64,000 nucleotides of DNA from Bacteroidales bacterium (GCA_016926235.1 JAFGOZ010000692.1:13125-77124); one strand, 5' to 3'. Counted from the stretch's first letter, positions 27,094 through 37,261 are shown. A program made the numbers and translations. Notes: generated by a model not told the origin, from the letters alone.

Positions 27094-27591
27094 CTAAAAA
27101 CTTCCAATATTCACAACTTTTGGAGTTTTTATTGTCGGATGATCTTCAGGCACCATAATAGAAACCGGCGCTGGCATCCCATTGGAAGGATCAATTTTTG
27201 CAATCCATACCTTATAAACATATCCTTTTATAGCACTGGCTCCATAACCCTGTCCATTCGACATGGTTTTATTCACACGGGTAATTTCAGGAGGATCTTT
27301 GTAAAATTTTATATCCTGGAAGTCCTTTTTAAGTGAATAATCTTTTATCCCGGTTCTTAGATTTGTTCCGGATTCATTTACCAGTGTTCCTCCGGCAATA
27401 CTTTTAAACTTATCATAGCAAATATCCAGGCTCTCACTTTTCAGGATGGCGATATATTCTACCAGCACATCCTTAACATTTGAAGGTAGTTCATCCACAG
27501 GTATGTCGTTTACTTTTGACTGGCCAATCACTAATCCCGCAGAAATTGAATAGATTATGCAAATACATAAAATTTTTACCATTGTTTTCAT
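27094..27591 (-). CDS. Exported protein of unknown function
   Basis: A 165-aa protein, not recognised. I set the start at the ATG at 27591 because it opens a signal peptide (MKTMVKILCICII ... VIGQ); the frame extends upstream to 27672 but that part is rich in Cys/Trp/Phe and unlike coding sequence. The mature part has a helical N-terminal half (LPSNVKDVLVEYIAILKSESLDICYDKFK) and a proline-rich end. It is divergent from the epimerase-like gene; their upstream regions overlap. Confidence 0.6.
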   Translation of the reverse strand: MKTMVKILCICIIYSISAGLVIGQSKVNDIPVDELPSNVKDVLVEYIAILKSESLDICYDKFKSIAGGTLVNESGTNLRTGIKDYSLKKDFQDIKFYKDPPEITRVNKTMSNGQGYGASAIKGYVYKVWIAKIDPSNGMPAPVSIMVPEDHPTIKTPKVVNIGSF

Positions 27592-27713
27592 AATTGTCAA
27601 TTTTAGTTTTACTATTAAGTTACAACAATATTCTATAAATAACCAAAAAAAATGCTTCCATTCCGATCTCAAACATTACACCTTTCCATATATGAATTTT
27701 CCATATATTTCAG

Positions 27714-27721
27714 TAACTTTG
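27714..27721 (+). promoter_or_regulatory. -7 promoter box TAACTTTG of the AraD-like gene
   Basis: TAACTTTG fits TAnnTTTG and lies 19 nt before the ATG at 27740, supporting that start over the upstream in-frame ATG at 27557. Confidence 0.5.
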
Positions 27722-27739
27722 GGTAAAACCCTGTCAATT

Positions 27740-28435
27740 ATGAGCCAATATAATACTTTAAAAGAAGCAGTATACGAAGCAAACATCCTGCTTCCGAAGT
27801 TAGACCTGGTATCGTATACATTTGGTAATGCCAGTCAGATAGACCGTGATAAAGGAGTTATAGGTATAAAACCAAGCGGTATTCCATATAATTCCATTAC
27901 TATTAATGATATAGTAATTGTAGACCTGGAAGGAAATGTAGTGGAAGGCAAATTTAAGCCATCTTCTGATACAAAAGCTCATCTTATACTTTATAAAAAT
28001 TTACAGAAAATTGGAGGTATAGTACATACCTATTCCACCTTTGCGATAGCCTGGTCCCAGGCAATGAAGCCAATACCCATTTTAGGCACATTCCATGCAG
28101 ACCATATGTTGCGTGAGATCCCCTGTACTGAAACCATGACGGATGATATGATAAAAGGAGATTATGAAAGGGAATCCGGACATCAAATTTTGGAAGTAAT
28201 GAAAAACATGGATTGTGAAGAAGTTGAAATGATATTGGTTGCAAGCCATGGACCATTTTGCTGGGGCAAAAATGTTGAAACAGCACTACAAAATAGCGTA
28301 TTACTTGAAAAAATAGCCAAGCTGGCCTATTTAACACTTCAAATCAATCCTGCTATTAATCCTCTGGCAAAAAAACTTGTTCATAAGCACTATAAGCGCA
28401 AGCATGGCAAGGATGCTTATTATGGACAGGAATGA
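27740..28435 (+). CDS. L-ribulose-5-phosphate 4-epimerase-like class II aldolase, one zinc ligand replaced
   Basis: A 231-aa protein, the exact length of E. coli AraD and colinear with it (NLVSYTFGNAS region, KPSGIPY, KPSSDTKAH, TFHADHM, SHGPFCWG, C-terminal KHGKDAYYGQ). The start at 27740 is chosen from this alignment and its promoter box. AraD interconverts L-ribulose 5-phosphate and D-xylulose 5-phosphate using a zinc held by three His. Here the first (His96) and third (in SHGPFCWG) are present, but the second, HTH in E. coli, reads HTY (Tyr98). The activity may therefore be changed. No araA or araB is nearby. Confidence 0.85.
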   Translation: MSQYNTLKEAVYEANILLPKLDLVSYTFGNASQIDRDKGVIGIKPSGIPYNSITINDIVIVDLEGNVVEGKFKPSSDTKAHLILYKNLQKIGGIVHTYSTFAIAWSQAMKPIPILGTFHADHMLREIPCTETMTDDMIKGDYERESGHQILEVMKNMDCEEVEMILVASHGPFCWGKNVETALQNSVLLEKIAKLAYLTLQINPAINPLAKKLVHKHYKRKHGKDAYYGQE

Positions 28436-28680
28436 TTTTATGCAAGAATCCATGTTTTAAACTGCTGATAAATAAAGAATTAACGAAAATATCAGATTAT
28501 TTAAAAATGGAATAATGGATGGATGGAATAATAAAAGACAAAAATTTATAGATTTAAGCCTCAAAACCTGATTGATGTTCAAAAAGGCAATTATTCATTT
28601 TCTATCACTCCAGTCTTTTAATATATAGTATATGCAGTTAAAAGACTAAATTCAATCTTCTTTGGGTAGAAAAAGGTTAC

Positions 28681-29547
28681 TTATACGTCTATATTAAAAA
28701 AATGCCTGATAACATAGCCTATCCCAAATGTTATAGCTGCTACTCCAAAGCTTAAAATAGCCATTTCCCAGAATCGTTTTTTAAACGAATAATCCTTTGC
28801 AACTGAAATATAATAATTGAAAAATAGAATAATAAGTAGGGCAATGGTAAGAGTAAGTGCCAGACAGATAAAGTAATTTGCAATCAACAAGTAGGGCAAT
28901 ATAAGTGCCATTACTGTAAAAATATAGGCAATACCTGTATAAACTGAAGCTCTTAAAGCCCTCTCACTTTCACCTTCCGATTTATTCGACAAATATTCTG
29001 ATGCAGCCATAGAAAAGGATGCAGCAATACCGGTAATCAATCCGGCCAATGCAATAATTCGGGTATTTTGTAATGCAAAGGTAAGGCCGGCAAGAGCACC
29101 TGTAAGTTCTACAAGGGCATCATTCAAGCCAAGTACAATTGAACCTACATAATCCAGTTTTTCTTCCTGAATCATTCCTATCAGCTCCTTCTCATGCCTG
29201 TCCTCATCATCTGCTATTTTCTTTGCCTCTGGCAATCGTTTCGCTATTTCATTATAATTAACATTGGCTTTCCCCTCCCCTCTTTCCATTAACTTGATCC
29301 CAAAGGTAATACCTAATATCCTTGATATCCAATAGTAAAAGAACACTTTCCCCATTTTCGGTTTAGCCTCTATATGAGTATAGGTCTTCCAAAAATCTGC
29401 ATGACTCTTTTCTTCATTTGCAATTCGTTGCAATATTTCAGAATTATCCTGGTCTTTAATTTTATTTGCCAGCTTTGAGTAAATATGGTATTCTGTAATT
29501 TCGTTGGTTTGAGCGGCTACCAGTGTTTTTGATAATTCTTTATCCAT
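28681..29547 (-). CDS. Ferritin-like/VIT1 fusion iron (manganese) transporter
   Basis: A 288-aa fusion. Residues 1-130 form a ferritin-like (rubrerythrin-type) four-helix domain with carboxylate-His metal motifs (TNEITEYHIY, NEEKSHADF, DDEDRHEKEL); residues 135-288 form a VIT1/CCC1-type membrane domain with about five helices (DALVELTGALAGLTFAL, ASEYLSNKSEGE). The family exports or sequesters Fe(II)/Mn(II), with the soluble domain gathering metal, as in the MbfA proteins. A single-gene unit. Metal and direction of transport are inferred from the family. Confidence 0.88.
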   Translation of the reverse strand: MDKELSKTLVAAQTNEITEYHIYSKLANKIKDQDNSEILQRIANEEKSHADFWKTYTHIEAKPKMGKVFFYYWISRILGITFGIKLMERGEGKANVNYNEIAKRLPEAKKIADDEDRHEKELIGMIQEEKLDYVGSIVLGLNDALVELTGALAGLTFALQNTRIIALAGLITGIAASFSMAASEYLSNKSEGESERALRASVYTGIAYIFTVMALILPYLLIANYFICLALTLTIALLIILFFNYYISVAKDYSFKKRFWEMAILSFGVAAITFGIGYVIRHFFNIDV

Positions 29548-29583
29548 ACTATTTTAGCTAAAAAGTGTTAAAGACATTGAAAT

Positions 29584-29591
29584 CAAAATTA
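29584..29591 (-). promoter_or_regulatory. -7 promoter box TAATTTTG of the ferritin-like/VIT gene
   Basis: TAATTTTG on the minus strand, 37 nt before the ATG. No iron-box palindrome was recognised near it. Confidence 0.45.
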
Positions 29592-29632
29592 ATGTAGAAA
29601 ATACAAAAACTTAAAAGTAAATGTTATATATT

Positions 29633-31978
29633 TCATTCCTCATCCTTCATTAATATAATATGCTTATACTTGGCATACAGGAATGATATAATGATTAGCA
29701 GAATTCCCAGAGCGACCAGTAAAATGAAACGTCCCAGTGCTGTCACATTGGAAATATCGTAAATAAATAACTTAAATAGAGTTATTCCAAAAAGTACAAT
29801 TGCGGAAATGCGCAAATGTTTTCTCTTTTTGGCAATACCCAATGAAATGATCATTACTGCATACAAGCCCCATAGGATACTTATAAAAATATTTGGATTT
29901 TCAACATAAGTTAATTTGTCAAGACTATGAAATAGTTCCCCTGTCAATATGGAAATGATAATAAAATGAGATAGTATCGAAAATAGCTTTTTATACGATC
30001 TTTCTGTTATGATCGTCTTTATAGTAAGATTTGTAAAGAAAAGTAAAGAAGCTGTCACAGTATATGATATATAGCCAATCCAAAAAGCAATAGAACTAAT
30101 TGCTCCATCCTCCGTAAATAACGATGATGCAAATTCCTCTTTCAATATTCCTATTCGTCGCAGTCCTAATACTACAAAGGCGAGCAGAAGAACTGCACTT
30201 ATCGTGTTCAAAATATGGGCAAAAACTTTACTTTTATACAACCTGATATTAAGTATATATAAAATAACAAGGTATATCATATAATAATCGTGCAAGGTCA
30301 GCCGTCTGAGCATTCGTATTTGCCGGTTATAATCGTTTACTCTGAATGAAAAATTTGTCATCTGTTTATTCCAGAAGGTTACAATCTCCATCCTTACTGC
30401 ATAAAAGACTACAAAAAATACCAGGATTGGCAATGTATAATCCAGAAATTGCTTATAAAACAGCTGTTTTTCCCTTCCTTCAAGGTACTTTTTATTTCTG
30501 TTAATTACTGCAATGGCTCCAAATCCCGCTGCTACCAATATTGAATTAAGAAAATGCCGGTTGAAGATAAAAACGATTTCAGCTTCCGAATTACGATAAT
30601 ATTCCGGATAAATAGTATACCAGTCATGCACGAGGCTAAAAAATGCAAGAAAAATAAGCGGATATGACAAGTACTCATAAACAGATGCTTTACGTCCTCT
30701 CCCAATCCAAAACAATACAACAGCTTCGGCAATCCATAATAATGTGACCCAATAACCATTAAGTTGCACAGGTATGGCAATCGTAATAAATGTAACTACC
30801 AGGCCCAGGGTAAAAAGACGAAAGTTTTTATCCTGTACTTCCTTAAGCCAGAGTAACCCTGCAATTAAGAAATGTAAAACAGCGTTCCCAATTGTAAACA
30901 AACCCAGATAATCTTTACTGAATAATCCTTCATCCATTATATGATAACCTATCCCATAAAAGAAAAATGTATTGGACAAGAGCAGGATGACATCCCCGAC
31001 ACCAAATTTCTCATTGCGAATAAGCTTATAAGCAAGTACCAGAAGGTAAAACTGCAGAAAGAAAAGTATTGCAAATGTAAAGCTCATACCAAGGCTATTA
31101 TAATATGCCTCCGTATCAAAATACCATGAAACAAATATTAGCCATGAGAATCCAAACGCTACATAGTTAAGTGCTTTCCAGTCTTTTTTAAAAGCAAGGA
31201 AAAGGATACCCATATTAATGATTATCATATAGATGAACAGTACTAATCCATTTTCGAGACCGGTATCTGTAATAAAAGGTATTGCATAGGCTCCTACTAG
31301 GCCCAGGTGTGCAATTATCTGCCGATTGTATTGCAAAGCCGAACCGACAGCAAACAGGGTAAATATAAGCATGAGCACGAAAGCAGCCAAAGGTGGAATG
31401 ATGTTGTAAAAGCTATATGCAAAATAGGAGATGAAATACATCACAGATATTCCTCCACTTAATAAAGCTGCACTAAATGCATCATATTTCTTTCGTACTT
31501 TCAGGGCAATACTTATAAGTATGATACCTGCCAGATAACCCAATACGACACGTACCATAGGACTTAACCAATTTCTGTCAATTGCATACTTTGCTCCCAG
31601 GCCGATACCAATAACCGTAATAGCAATGCCTACAATATTAATGATGCGTCCGCCAATAAATTCTTCCAGGTTCGATTTCTCCTTTCCGCGGTGTGATTGC
31701 TGCTGTGATATTGATTGTTTTTTGAATGTTTGAGGAATGGGTTCTGCAATTGTTTCTTTTACCGGGGATTGTAAAGTTTGATCAATAATAGGTTTTGATT
31801 CCTCAACCGGGCTTACGTTGTCCTTTACCTCTTCTTTAGGTGCATTTTTTAATATCTGAACCTCCTCTTTTAATTGCTTTATCTCTCTTAAAAAGTACTC
31901 ATTACGGTTTGATAATTCTTCAATTCTCCTAAGCAATTCATCGAGTTTATTTTGATTTGCCTCCATTGTTCTGTTCAT
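29633..31978 (-). CDS. DUF2339 family polytopic membrane protein
   Basis: A 781-aa protein. Residues 1-50 are a coiled coil (MEANQNKLDELLRRIEELS...), 55-110 a low-complexity Pro/Glu/Gln linker, and the rest about 20 or more hydrophobic helices, the DUF2339 architecture. The first membrane segment follows the EEFIGGRIINIVGI signature. Function of the family is unknown. An alternative start at Met5 (31966) cannot be excluded. Confidence 0.8.
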   Translation of the reverse strand: MNRTMEANQNKLDELLRRIEELSNRNEYFLREIKQLKEEVQILKNAPKEEVKDNVSPVEESKPIIDQTLQSPVKETIAEPIPQTFKKQSISQQQSHRGKEKSNLEEFIGGRIINIVGIAITVIGIGLGAKYAIDRNWLSPMVRVVLGYLAGIILISIALKVRKKYDAFSAALLSGGISVMYFISYFAYSFYNIIPPLAAFVLMLIFTLFAVGSALQYNRQIIAHLGLVGAYAIPFITDTGLENGLVLFIYMIIINMGILFLAFKKDWKALNYVAFGFSWLIFVSWYFDTEAYYNSLGMSFTFAILFFLQFYLLVLAYKLIRNEKFGVGDVILLLSNTFFFYGIGYHIMDEGLFSKDYLGLFTIGNAVLHFLIAGLLWLKEVQDKNFRLFTLGLVVTFITIAIPVQLNGYWVTLLWIAEAVVLFWIGRGRKASVYEYLSYPLIFLAFFSLVHDWYTIYPEYYRNSEAEIVFIFNRHFLNSILVAAGFGAIAVINRNKKYLEGREKQLFYKQFLDYTLPILVFFVVFYAVRMEIVTFWNKQMTNFSFRVNDYNRQIRMLRRLTLHDYYMIYLVILYILNIRLYKSKVFAHILNTISAVLLLAFVVLGLRRIGILKEEFASSLFTEDGAISSIAFWIGYISYTVTASLLFFTNLTIKTIITERSYKKLFSILSHFIIISILTGELFHSLDKLTYVENPNIFISILWGLYAVMIISLGIAKKRKHLRISAIVLFGITLFKLFIYDISNVTALGRFILLVALGILLIIISFLYAKYKHIILMKDEE

Positions 31979-32119
31979 TGAGTTTTCTGAACTAAAACTA
32001 GTAAAAAAACTTTGAATTCAATAGAGAATTACAATCAATATCAACCAAATAAAAGATAAAACAATTCATTATATAGCAGCAAATTTCATCTGACTACTTT
32101 CAACATTAGCAAATCTTAC

Positions 32120-32127
32120 TATATTTG
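32120..32127 (+). promoter_or_regulatory. -7 promoter box TATATTTG of the DUF3857 cluster
   Basis: TATATTTG fits TAnnTTTG. It overlaps the upstream in-frame ATG at 32125, which argues for the start at 32173. Confidence 0.5.
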
Positions 32128-32172
32128 TTTGTGGATATTAATACTATTTATGCAGTTAATTCTAATATAAAA

Positions 32173-32907
32173 ATGATAAGAAAAATCACCTTATTATTAA
32201 AGTTTCTCTTTTTTCTACTTTTCAATTTATATTCATTATCTGCTTATTGTCAGAAAATATTCACCGAAGATCTAAAAAGAATTCACACCTACACAATAGG
32301 ATATCAGATGCCAATACTCACAAAACCCGAATTTCAACACAGTCATGGTTTTACATGTGGTTTTGAATTCATTATTAAATATAAGGAGAAGAACAAGGAA
32401 AACTCAAATCTTAAATTTAAAGGTACGGATCATCATGTATTTCTAAATAATGCAGTTGGAGGATATTTTAATCTTGATAGTACAAACAGCTTATATGTAC
32501 ACTCACAACCAGGAAGCCGAATAACCTGGAGAACAGGTTTTAAGCTTGAAGTTTTTGCAGGACTAGGTTATATACGCACCTATCCAAATCCGAATTATCT
32601 AAGCAGTGAAACAAAATTTGTAAAAAACTTTGATAAAAACGGCAAAGGTCATTTTATGCCTTCAGTTGCAACTGGTTTAGGATGGGACTTTTATCGGTGC
32701 TGGAATATTCCTATAGCTCTAAATCTAAGACCCGGAATGTACTTTCAATTCCCTGCAGAAAAAGCATTCAAACCTTATTACATTATTGAAGGCAGTTTGA
32801 GCTTTAGTATTTATAAGATCCGTGAAAGAACTTATAAACAAATACTCATTGACACTTTTAGTAAGAAAAAAGAACGAAACATGAATAAACCCATGAAGAA
32901 GTTATGA
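32173..32907 (+). CDS. Exported, probably outer-membrane, protein
   Basis: A 244-aa protein of unknown function. The start at 32173 gives a signal peptide (MIRKITLLLKFLFFLLFN ... SAYCQ). The mature part has aromatic- and glycine-rich strands (AVGGYFNLDS, KLEVFAGLGYIRTYP, SVATGLGWDFYR) typical of a small barrel, and a basic C-terminal tail. It overlaps the first DUF3857 gene by 4 nt, so the two are coupled. Confidence 0.68.
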   Translation: MIRKITLLLKFLFFLLFNLYSLSAYCQKIFTEDLKRIHTYTIGYQMPILTKPEFQHSHGFTCGFEFIIKYKEKNKENSNLKFKGTDHHVFLNNAVGGYFNLDSTNSLYVHSQPGSRITWRTGFKLEVFAGLGYIRTYPNPNYLSSETKFVKNFDKNGKGHFMPSVATGLGWDFYRCWNIPIALNLRPGMYFQFPAEKAFKPYYIIEGSLSFSIYKIRERTYKQILIDTFSKKKERNMNKPMKKL

Positions 32908-34751
32908 AATTATTTAAAATCTTTGTTATTATTTGTTCTTTCTCAAATTATGCTTTCCCACAGGATAAATATGATAGTGAAATTATAAGTTATTCATCTT
33001 ACTTCATTATAACTCATGATAAGTTAATTGAAACCATCCAGTTAGTAAAACAAATAAACAACAGAAGAGGTGCTAGTGCAGGTAAGTTCTATATTCCTTA
33101 TAATAAGTCAATTGAAAAGATATCTAATTTGGAAGCATGGATTGAAGACAAGCATGGAAATGTAATCAGAAAACTAAAAAAGAAAGAAATCACCGATATT
33201 AGTGCAATATCAGATTATTCATTCTATGAGGATGAAATGGTTAAAAAGTTTGAACTTATTCATAACCAATTCCCTTATAAAGTTTGTTGCAATTATACTC
33301 TGGAAAAAAGCGGCTTTTTCTATATCACACATTGGAGCCCATGTTATGAATCTGATATACCAATAAAAACAGCAAAATTGACTATTGAAACGCCAAGGGA
33401 TTATCAGATAAATATTTATGAATATAATATTGATGGATATAAAACGGATACAACAGAAAACACGATAATATACTATTGGAAAGGATCTTATGAGGAAGTT
33501 ATTAAAGAAGAAATATTTGCTCCTCTTATTCAAACACAATTACCAAACGTAAGAATTTGTCCAAAGTATTTTGTATATGGTATGGAAGGTAGTAACGAAA
33601 GCTGGATATCTTTTGGAAACTGGAAATGCAATCTTATTGATGGCCTTAATGATTTGCCGGAAAATGAAAAGTTGAAAGTCCTAAAAATGACTAAGAACGC
33701 CTCTGATGACCTGGAAAAGATAAAAATTCTTTACTACTATTTGCAAGACAACACCCGGTATATTAATGTAAGTATAGAAATTGGTGGGATGAAGCCATAC
33801 CCTGCATCTTATGTAGCCTACAATAAATATGGAGATTGTAAGGCCCTTACAAATTATATGAAATCTTTGTTAGAAGCTGTAAATATACAATCTTATTACT
33901 CAAATGTTTATAGAGGAACTTATCACATACCTGTAATAAATAATTTTCCTAGCCAGCAGTTTAATCATGTATTATTGTATGTACCTCTTGAATCCGACAC
34001 CTTATGGTTAGAATGTACAAATAAGAATGATCCTTTGGGTTATATTGGTACAGATATCCAGGCCAGAAATGCTTTTATTGTTGAAAGGGACCATAGCCGG
34101 CTTATAAAAACTCCCGTACATAGCCCGGCCGATCAAAAAGTTAAAAGGGACATTGTCTTATCAAACATAACCGGAGAATGCAACGTTGAAATAAATTTAA
34201 CCGCGAGAGGGTATACCTATGATTGGTTAAACTACATACATACCAAATTAAGTAAGAATGATCAAAAAAATGAAGTACAAAAGTTCATCCCTTTTAAAAA
34301 TTATACATTTACAGACTGGAATATCAGTAAACCTTCCCGCGATTCCGCAATTATTACATTATATGCAAATATCACCTTAAACGGATTTGCCAAAAAATAT
34401 GGCGATTCATATCTCATTGAACCTGTTTTTTCAGATATACCAGACTTTGAAAAACCTGAAAACAGGCATCTGCCTGTTCAAATCAATTATCCGATTCATA
34501 AAATTGATTCTATTATTATTCACATACCCCGGGGATATGAATTCAAGCCCGATCAGGATATACATATCTACTCAAAGTACGGAAGATATTCAGTAAATTT
34601 CACTATAAAAGACGATTACGTAATAATAGAGCGTAGTTTTTTGCTTTATAGGCAGGAAATACCAATAGATAATTACTCCGATTTCTATATATTTATAAAT
34701 AATTTAAAAGATACTGAAGCAAATGCAATTGTTATGTTAACTAAAAAATGA
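32904..34751 (+). CDS. DUF3857/transglutaminase-like exported protein
   Basis: A 615-aa protein with a signal peptide (to about residue 20), an N-terminal DUF3857 beta domain (about 25-230), then a transglutaminase-like core: Cys in KYGDCKALTNYM, His in FNHVLLYV, and LWLECTN, where the acidic third residue is Glu. The triad therefore looks possible. The C-terminal part is beta-rich. These proteins are common in Bacteroidota and have no established substrate. The gene sits in a co-directional cluster with a second DUF3857 protein 4 nt downstream. Confidence 0.82.
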   Translation: MKLFKIFVIICSFSNYAFPQDKYDSEIISYSSYFIITHDKLIETIQLVKQINNRRGASAGKFYIPYNKSIEKISNLEAWIEDKHGNVIRKLKKKEITDISAISDYSFYEDEMVKKFELIHNQFPYKVCCNYTLEKSGFFYITHWSPCYESDIPIKTAKLTIETPRDYQINIYEYNIDGYKTDTTENTIIYYWKGSYEEVIKEEIFAPLIQTQLPNVRICPKYFVYGMEGSNESWISFGNWKCNLIDGLNDLPENEKLKVLKMTKNASDDLEKIKILYYYLQDNTRYINVSIEIGGMKPYPASYVAYNKYGDCKALTNYMKSLLEAVNIQSYYSNVYRGTYHIPVINNFPSQQFNHVLLYVPLESDTLWLECTNKNDPLGYIGTDIQARNAFIVERDHSRLIKTPVHSPADQKVKRDIVLSNITGECNVEINLTARGYTYDWLNYIHTKLSKNDQKNEVQKFIPFKNYTFTDWNISKPSRDSAIITLYANITLNGFAKKYGDSYLIEPVFSDIPDFEKPENRHLPVQINYPIHKIDSIIIHIPRGYEFKPDQDIHIYSKYGRYSVNFTIKDDYVIIERSFLLYRQEIPIDNYSDFYIFINNLKDTEANAIVMLTKK

Positions 34752-34755
34752 TAAC

Positions 34756-36744
34756 ATGAAAACAACAAAAACCTTATTGATTCTGGCACTTTCCCTGCTT
34801 TATTCTACTATGGATAGCTATTGTCAAAACTTTTCTCATGAATTTGGTCAAATTACGACCCCGGATATTGACCTTCAAACCTATGATAAAGACCCCGATG
34901 CCGAAGCAGTAATAATATATGACATAGGAGAGTCAAAATTTCTGGAAGAAGCAGACAGATTTTATATATTGTTTAAAAGGCAAACCCGGATTAAAATTCT
35001 TAAAGAGTCGGGATTAAATTATGCAGAAATTGAGATACCGTACTATCACGAAGGTGAAATATTTGAAAAAGTAATTGAATTAGAAGCATATACGTATACT
35101 TTTGAAGAAGGAAAGCTCAATAAAACCCAGCTAGACGTAAATACTATATACGATGAACAACGAAATGAATATTGGAAGGTTAAAAAATTTGCAATGCCCA
35201 ACGTAAAACCCGGGTCAATTATTGAATACAAATACACTATTAAATCTCCATATTTATTTAATCTTCAGGACTGGGAATTTCAACACCGAATACCTACTTT
35301 ATATAGTGAATATGTGGCAAAACTCATCCCATTCTATGAATATATCTATATCGTTCAGGGAACCAATAAAATGGATATTATGGAGTCATACGAAGATAAA
35401 GGTATGCCGAGGCACTTTGGAACTGGTGGGGCATATGGCAGTAACGAATACCATGATATGGTTTATAGATTCGGTATGAAGGATGTTCCGGCTTTTCAAG
35501 ATGAAACATTTATTACTTCTCTGAATGATTATGTTATGAAACTGGACTTTCAATTAACAAGGATCCATAGACTGGATGGTATAATAGTTGATATTATTAA
35601 AACATGGGAAGAACTTAATGATGAATTGCTAAAACACGAAGACTTTGGAAAATACTTGAATGTTTGTGAAAGAAATGCGAAACAAATAGTAAAGGAAGAA
35701 AATTTGTTACTTCTAAATGAAAAAGAGCGGTTTGACTTCATAGTTAACTATACAAAAAGTCAGTTTAAGTGGAATGGAACTTATGGAGAATATGCATCCA
35801 AAAGCGGGAATTCGTTCATGAAAGAAAAAACCGGGAATATTGGAAATATAAACCTGTTTTTAACCAGCTTTTTAAATGCTGCAGAAATTGAAGCTTCTCC
35901 AGTATTATTGAGTACCCGTGACCATGGGAAGATTAAAAGCGATTATCCTTTTCTCCACTTTATTAATTATGTTGCTGTTATAGCTAAAGTAGATGGAAAT
36001 TTTATACTTACTGATGGTTCCGAACCTTTTTGTCCAAACAATGCAATCCCGCCCAATTGTCATAATGAGAACGGAATCATTGTTAAGAAAAATGCAGAAG
36101 AATGGGTAAACCTCACAAAAAATGAAACTTCGAAAGTAATAGAAACATTCGAAATACAATTTAATAATAGTATGGACAGTGCTATATGTAAAGCAAAGTT
36201 GCAATATACTTTATTTGAGGCACTGTATATGAGAAAAAAATTTGGAAATAATATTGAAGAAATAAAAGATGCTATCAATAAGAAAGGATTTAATGTTCTG
36301 GATAGTATTACAACGAGTAATTACGTTGATAAGGATAAACCTTATTATATTGTGTTTAAGTCAAGTATCCCCACCCAAATAATCGATGATAAAATTTATA
36401 TATCGCCTTTTTTTAATGAAGTTCCTGATGAGAATCCTTTTAAGTTCAAAGATCGAAAATATCCCATTGATATAACGTATACAAAACTTTCATCATTTAC
36501 TTCCATTATAAAATTACCGGATGGATATTCTTTTTCTCATATTCCGGCAAGCTATGAAACAATGAACAATATTGTATCCATTAATTACAAATTCACCAAG
36601 ATGGATGATCGTACTTTAACAATCAATGCAAGCTATAAATTTGAGAAAAATTTGTACGATACTTCAGAATATGCCAGGTTAAAGTTTTATTTCGACAAAA
36701 TTGTAAGCCTTTTTAATGAAAAAGTTATTATCGAAAAAAGATAA
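34756..36744 (+). CDS. DUF3857 protein with degenerate transglutaminase core
   Basis: A 662-aa exported protein (signal peptide ending about SYCQ) with the same layout as its upstream neighbour: DUF3857 domain, then a transglutaminase-like region. The catalytic Cys position reads KTGNIGNINLFLTSFL, so Asn replaces Cys, and the His region reads HFINYVAV. It is thus probably not a cysteine enzyme and may be a structural partner of the active paralogue. The next gene overlaps only if its upstream ATG is used; the likely start is 38 nt downstream. Confidence 0.82.
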   Translation: MKTTKTLLILALSLLYSTMDSYCQNFSHEFGQITTPDIDLQTYDKDPDAEAVIIYDIGESKFLEEADRFYILFKRQTRIKILKESGLNYAEIEIPYYHEGEIFEKVIELEAYTYTFEEGKLNKTQLDVNTIYDEQRNEYWKVKKFAMPNVKPGSIIEYKYTIKSPYLFNLQDWEFQHRIPTLYSEYVAKLIPFYEYIYIVQGTNKMDIMESYEDKGMPRHFGTGGAYGSNEYHDMVYRFGMKDVPAFQDETFITSLNDYVMKLDFQLTRIHRLDGIIVDIIKTWEELNDELLKHEDFGKYLNVCERNAKQIVKEENLLLLNEKERFDFIVNYTKSQFKWNGTYGEYASKSGNSFMKEKTGNIGNINLFLTSFLNAAEIEASPVLLSTRDHGKIKSDYPFLHFINYVAVIAKVDGNFILTDGSEPFCPNNAIPPNCHNENGIIVKKNAEEWVNLTKNETSKVIETFEIQFNNSMDSAICKAKLQYTLFEALYMRKKFGNNIEEIKDAINKKGFNVLDSITTSNYVDKDKPYYIVFKSSIPTQIIDDKIYISPFFNEVPDENPFKFKDRKYPIDITYTKLSSFTSIIKLPDGYSFSHIPASYETMNNIVSINYKFTKMDDRTLTINASYKFEKNLYDTSEYARLKFYFDKIVSLFNEKVIIEKR

Positions 36745-36781
36745 AATATTGAATTTTAAGTTTAATTTAATCAGAGAATTT

Positions 36782-37261
36782 ATGAGAACAACATTTAAAA
36801 TTATCATTGTTAGCCTGTTTGTAAGCACAACTTACTTAAACGGACAATTACCACAGAGTAAAGATAACTTTGGAGTAAAAATTGAAGAGCTGTCATTTCA
36901 GGATTTCAATGAGGTTTACAAAGATGTCGAATTAATTAATCTTGCTAGTCCCAACGGAGTATTTGACGACCCTACAGCCGGAGATGAACTTATAAAGTAT
37001 ACAAAACATTTTTACTATGGGTATGGTATGGTGATGGCGGGTTATCTTGTGGCTGTTATAGGGGCAGCCAGCTACTCTGAAGAGATAATGCTTATAGGAG
37101 GAGTGGGAGCTCTGGCAGGAGGTATACTTTTATTGGAGAGCCATTCCCACATAGGTAAAGCCGGTAAGATATTGAATAGTACAAATAATAGTTCTTCCGA
37201 GAAAGTACATATTCATTCCACATCCCATGGAATTGGCCTTGCAATAAATATAGGTCATTGA
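36782..37261 (+). CDS. Exported or membrane protein of unknown function
   Basis: A 159-aa protein. The start at 36782 (MRTTFKIIIVSLFV...) gives a signal peptide; an upstream in-frame ATG at 36716 would overlap the DUF3857 gene. Two close hydrophobic segments (about residues 75-115, GYGMVMAGYLVAVIGAA and MLIGGVGALAGGILLLE) suggest membrane association. It ends with a His-rich tail (HIHSTSHGIGLAINIGH). Last gene of the DUF3857 cluster. Not recognised. Confidence 0.6.
   Translation: MRTTFKIIIVSLFVSTTYLNGQLPQSKDNFGVKIEELSFQDFNEVYKDVELINLASPNGVFDDPTAGDELIKYTKHFYYGYGMVMAGYLVAVIGAASYSEEIMLIGGVGALAGGILLLESHSHIGKAGKILNSTNNSSSEKVHIHSTSHGIGLAINIGH

Noticed and set aside
27557..27739. Upstream extension of the AraD-like protein
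   Set aside because: Alignment to AraD begins at 27740 and the -7 box lies inside the extension.
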